A DNA stretch of 8,106 bases from contig DMRV01000264.1 in the NCBI GenBank assembly GCA_003456455.1, positions 1-8,106 on the forward strand. Direction: 5' to 3'. Below, one piece after another: positions 6,452 through 8,106 of this stretch. Both the position numbers and the translations under genes were made by a program. The notes under the pieces are model-generated. The model worked only from the letters and a program-made list of their open reading frames with translations, did not search any database and was not told where the DNA came from. The DNA comes from Flavobacteriales bacterium (GTDB taxonomy: Bacteria > Bacteroidota > Bacteroidia > UBA10329). Positions within the stretch are counted from its first letter, which is position 1; every line of letters begins with the position of its first letter.

Positions 6452-6548
6452 TGAACATCCCCAAGAAAAGACTTTCCGCAGGTACTCCTTTCGATTCAAT
6501 ACACTAAACTTGAATAATAGTCACTTTAATTTCTCCTACTAGTTGCCT

Positions 6549-7781
6549 TTACGCAATCCTCAAATGAGTATTCCTTAAGATTTCCATGTCCTTACAGATC
6601 TTTGCATCCAACACCTTCGCGTAATGCTGAGTGGTCTTTATGTTGGTGTGGCCTAGCATCTTACTCACTGTCTCTATAGGGATGCCATTCTGAAGCGTCA
6701 CCGTTGTAGCAAAAGTGTGACGTGCTATATGAAAGGTCACATTTTTGTCAATCCCTACGTCTTTTGCTATCGTTTTTAGATACTGGTTAACCTTTTGATT
6801 GGAGTAAACGGTAAAGATTAAGTCTTCAAGATCCAAGCTGTCTAGATTGGCATACTTGAGAATGATGCTCTTAGGGATAGGAAGAAGAGGTATATTAGAT
6901 TTGGTCTTAGTTTTTGTCCTTTTGGTCTTTATCCACTCAACTCCATCACTGGTTTTCACTATCTCAGAAGCTTTGAGGGACTTTACATCTGCGTAGGCCA
7001 GTCCTGTAAAGCAAGAGAAAATGAACAAATCACGAATGAGCTCCAAGTTTTCCTTTTCAGGTTTATAATTCATGATACTTTCAATCTCGTGCTGTTCTAA
7101 GTAAGGACGCTCAACTGGCTTACATCCCAATGAAAATCCAATAAAAGGATCTCGTTTGATCCAACCTGAATGAAAGGCTCTACTGGTCACTTTCTTCACC
7201 AAAGACATGCACTTTACTGCTGAATTATGAGCGTGGCCTTTCTCTGTTCTAAGAAAATTATAAAATCCAACTACATGATCATGCGTGAATCTACCTATTG
7301 GAATGTCTGAAACGTTGTCTTTTTTGTTCAAAAAATCCCGCAAATGGCGCATTCCTGTTCTGTTTTTCACCCAATGTGTGTAGGAATTGTTCTTTCCTAT
7401 GAGTTTTTCCAGCTCATCTACCTGCTTTTGGAATACTTCTATGATGCCCTGGTGTCTTCCTTCACCTTTTCCTTGCAGTGAGTTAACAACCATTTGAGCT
7501 GTCACTACATCATATTCATCTTGGAGTGTTGTAAAAGCCCTGTTGCATTTACTAATGACATTTTCAATAAAGATATTGATGCGCTTGCCCTCAATATGCT
7601 CGCGCAATCTACACCTAGACCGTTTGGAATCCCAGTCATCAGGTTGTACTCGGATGCCTAGAGACGTCTTAGCAGATTTTCCGTTAATGGTTACTCGCAT
7701 CATTAGCGGAGCACCTGAGTTGTTTTTTCTTTCTGATCGTAGAAAGAATAGAATACTGAAGGTCGATTTCTTTGACTTCAT
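6549..7781 (-). CDS. Tyrosine recombinase / site-specific integrase of Bacteroidota mobile-element type (410 residues)
   Basis: Architecture: an arm-type DNA-binding domain at about 1-90 (FLRSERKNNSGAPLMMRVTI, then an LGIRVQPDDWD motif), a SAM-like core-binding domain at about 115-210, and a catalytic domain at about 225-405. Catalytic features seen: K-rich beta-hairpin KTKTKSNIPLLP (290-301), H351-x-x-R354 in FHIARHTFAT, H378 in MLGHTN and the nucleophile Y387 in TTQHYAKV. The first catalytic Arg, normally in TGLRxxD, is replaced by A262 in TGLAYAD; this is shared by many Bacteroidetes integrases, and the CTnDOT integrase also lacks it. Length is typical for the family. It catalyses strand exchange for integration and excision of the surrounding element. 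The gene reads away from the repeat-rich region at 7783-8057 and towards the tRNA-Ser-like border at 6052-6074. It appears intact. Confidence 0.96.
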   Translation of the reverse strand: MKSKKSTFSILFFLRSERKNNSGAPLMMRVTINGKSAKTSLGIRVQPDDWDSKRSRCRLREHIEGKRINIFIENVISKCNRAFTTLQDEYDVVTAQMVVNSLQGKGEGRHQGIIEVFQKQVDELEKLIGKNNSYTHWVKNRTGMRHLRDFLNKKDNVSDIPIGRFTHDHVVGFYNFLRTEKGHAHNSAVKCMSLVKKVTSRAFHSGWIKRDPFIGFSLGCKPVERPYLEQHEIESIMNYKPEKENLELIRDLFIFSCFTGLAYADVKSLKASEIVKTSDGVEWIKTKRTKTKTKSNIPLLPIPKSIILKYANLDSLDLEDLIFTVYSNQKVNQYLKTIAKDVGIDKNVTFHIARHTFATTVTLQNGIPIETVSKMLGHTNIKTTQHYAKVLDAKICKDMEILRNTHLRIA

Positions 7782-7782
7782 A

Positions 7783-7832
7783 ACGTAACAGTGTTGTGCC
7801 TTGATGTTGTATTAAAACAAGGCTGGTTACGT
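7783..7832. promoter_or_regulatory. Nested inverted repeats in the recombinase leader
   Basis: The outer arms ACGTAAC (7783-7789) and GTTACGT (7826-7832) and the inner arms GCCTTG (7798-7803) and CAAGGC (7818-7823) are each perfect complements, immediately upstream of the ATG at 7781. In the transcript they could form an interrupted stem-loop covering the translation start region; at DNA level they could bind a repressor or excision factor. CTnDOT-like elements use leader structures for regulation, but similarity here is only positional. Confidence 0.4.
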
Positions 7833-7865
7833 CTCCTGATTTCGCATTTGCAAGGTAAAAACCCT

Positions 7866-8004
7866 ACGCAACACCCAGCTACGCAAAAGCGCGCAATACC
7901 ACGCAATCTTTGTGCAGCACTCCATTGAGCTAAATCATACCCCAAAATGTGATGGGGTACGATTTGGGGTACGCTGCTTTGCGCCAATTTGCGCAGACTT
8001 GCGT
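7866..8004. repeat. Helically phased RCGCAA hexamer arrays in opposed orientation
   Basis: On the plus strand RCGCAA occurs at 7866-7871, 7881-7886, 7891-7896 and 7901-7906. Its complement TTGCGY occurs at 7979-7984, 7989-7994 and 7999-8004. Within each array the spacing is exactly 10 bp (15 bp for the first site), so the sites lie on one face of the helix. Looser TTGCMC sites at 8022, 8031 and 8052 continue roughly in phase. Position next to the recombinase suggests arm-type sites or accessory-factor sites; iterons are less likely because no replication gene is present. Confidence 0.6.
7933..7973. repeat. TACCCCA/TGGGGTA inverted and tandem repeats
   Basis: AATCATACCCCA (7933-7944) and TGGGGTACGATT (7953-7964) are inverted repeats matching at 11 of 12 positions around an 8-base loop. 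TGGGGTACG is repeated directly at 7953-7961 and 7965-7973, a 12-bp period. The set lies between the two RCGCAA arrays. Likely roles are recombinase arm-type binding or control of the recombinase promoter; the assignment is by position. Confidence 0.55.
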
Positions 8005-8106
8005 CTACTTTAGTGACAACTTTGCCCCTATTGCACTGATTTTACAACGATTTGCACAGATGTGATACGGGTTCATGTAGAGCGTCCATCACCACCACCT
8101 AAGCCC

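Larger units (their letters stand above)
7782..8106. other. Recombinase upstream region, non-coding to the window edge
   Basis: No convincing gene is present. The stretch is dominated by the leader inverted repeats, the RCGCAA arrays and the TGGGGTACG repeats. From 8058 to 8106 nothing recognisable is seen; it contains no copy of the tRNA-Ser-like 23-mer and no tRNA fold. A 69-codon minus-strand frame through the repeats begins at a TTG and is judged spurious. Confidence 0.6.

Noticed and set aside
6452..6548. Bidirectional terminator between the convergent CbrC-family and recombinase genes
   Set aside because: No GC-rich stem followed by a T-tract could be found on either strand.
7778..7987. 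69-codon minus-strand frame overlapping the recombinase start by 4 bases
   Set aside because: It starts at a TTG and its sequence is generated by the RCGCAA and TGGGGTACG repeats; its Cys/Arg-rich composition is unlike a real protein.
7866..8057. Replication origin iterons or CRISPR array
   Set aside because: Repeats are hexamers without unique spacers, so not CRISPR; no replication initiator gene or DnaA-box cluster is visible and the neighbour is a recombinase.

Overview
The window looks like a piece of a Bacteroidota chromosome, probably from the Flavobacteriia/Cytophagia side. Three things point there: a very large secreted protein in the style of type IX secretion substrates (signal peptide, DGG-type repeats, then a parallel beta-helix), a tyrosine recombinase of the Bacteroidetes mobile-element type, and genes that mostly lack Shine-Dalgarno sequences. 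DNA composition is moderately AT-rich.

Layout. Positions 1-3177 (minus) hold the first 1059 codons of a giant exported protein whose C-terminus lies beyond the left edge. A 375-bp gap follows (3178-3552), with an inverted repeat, short direct repeats and one doubtful 32-codon frame. Two minus-strand accessory genes come next. The upstream one (4273-5607) is an all-helical protein resembling the C-terminal part of SWIM-zinc-finger/DUF6880-type proteins. The other (3553-4164) is a HEPN-like protein with an R-N-x3-H motif. Diverging from them is a 51-residue cysteine-rich protein (5797-5952) with a strong Rho-independent terminator right behind it. The divergent gap carries a cluster of CGTTTACA-type operator-like sites.

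The right half (about 6050-8106) has the marks of an integrated element. A 23-bp sequence at 6052-6074 reads on the minus strand like the 3' end of a tRNA-Ser gene (T-loop plus acceptor), but no tRNA body is attached, as expected for a displaced attachment-site copy. Then come a short, apparently truncated CbrC-family gene (6224-6451, plus) and a 410-residue tyrosine recombinase (6549-7781, minus). The region upstream of the recombinase is rich in repeats. It has RCGCAA hexamers phased at 10 bp in two opposed arrays, with TACCCCA/TGGGGTA repeats between them; these are plausible recombinase or accessory-factor binding sites.

How it fits together: the most economical reading is chromosomal flank on the left and a tRNA-Ser-targeted element starting near 6050 and running rightwards past 8106. 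The HEPN/helical/Cys-rich cluster could be a small accessory or defence-like module, but nothing in the sequence proves that function. No CRISPR array, rRNA, complete tRNA or insertion sequence was seen.
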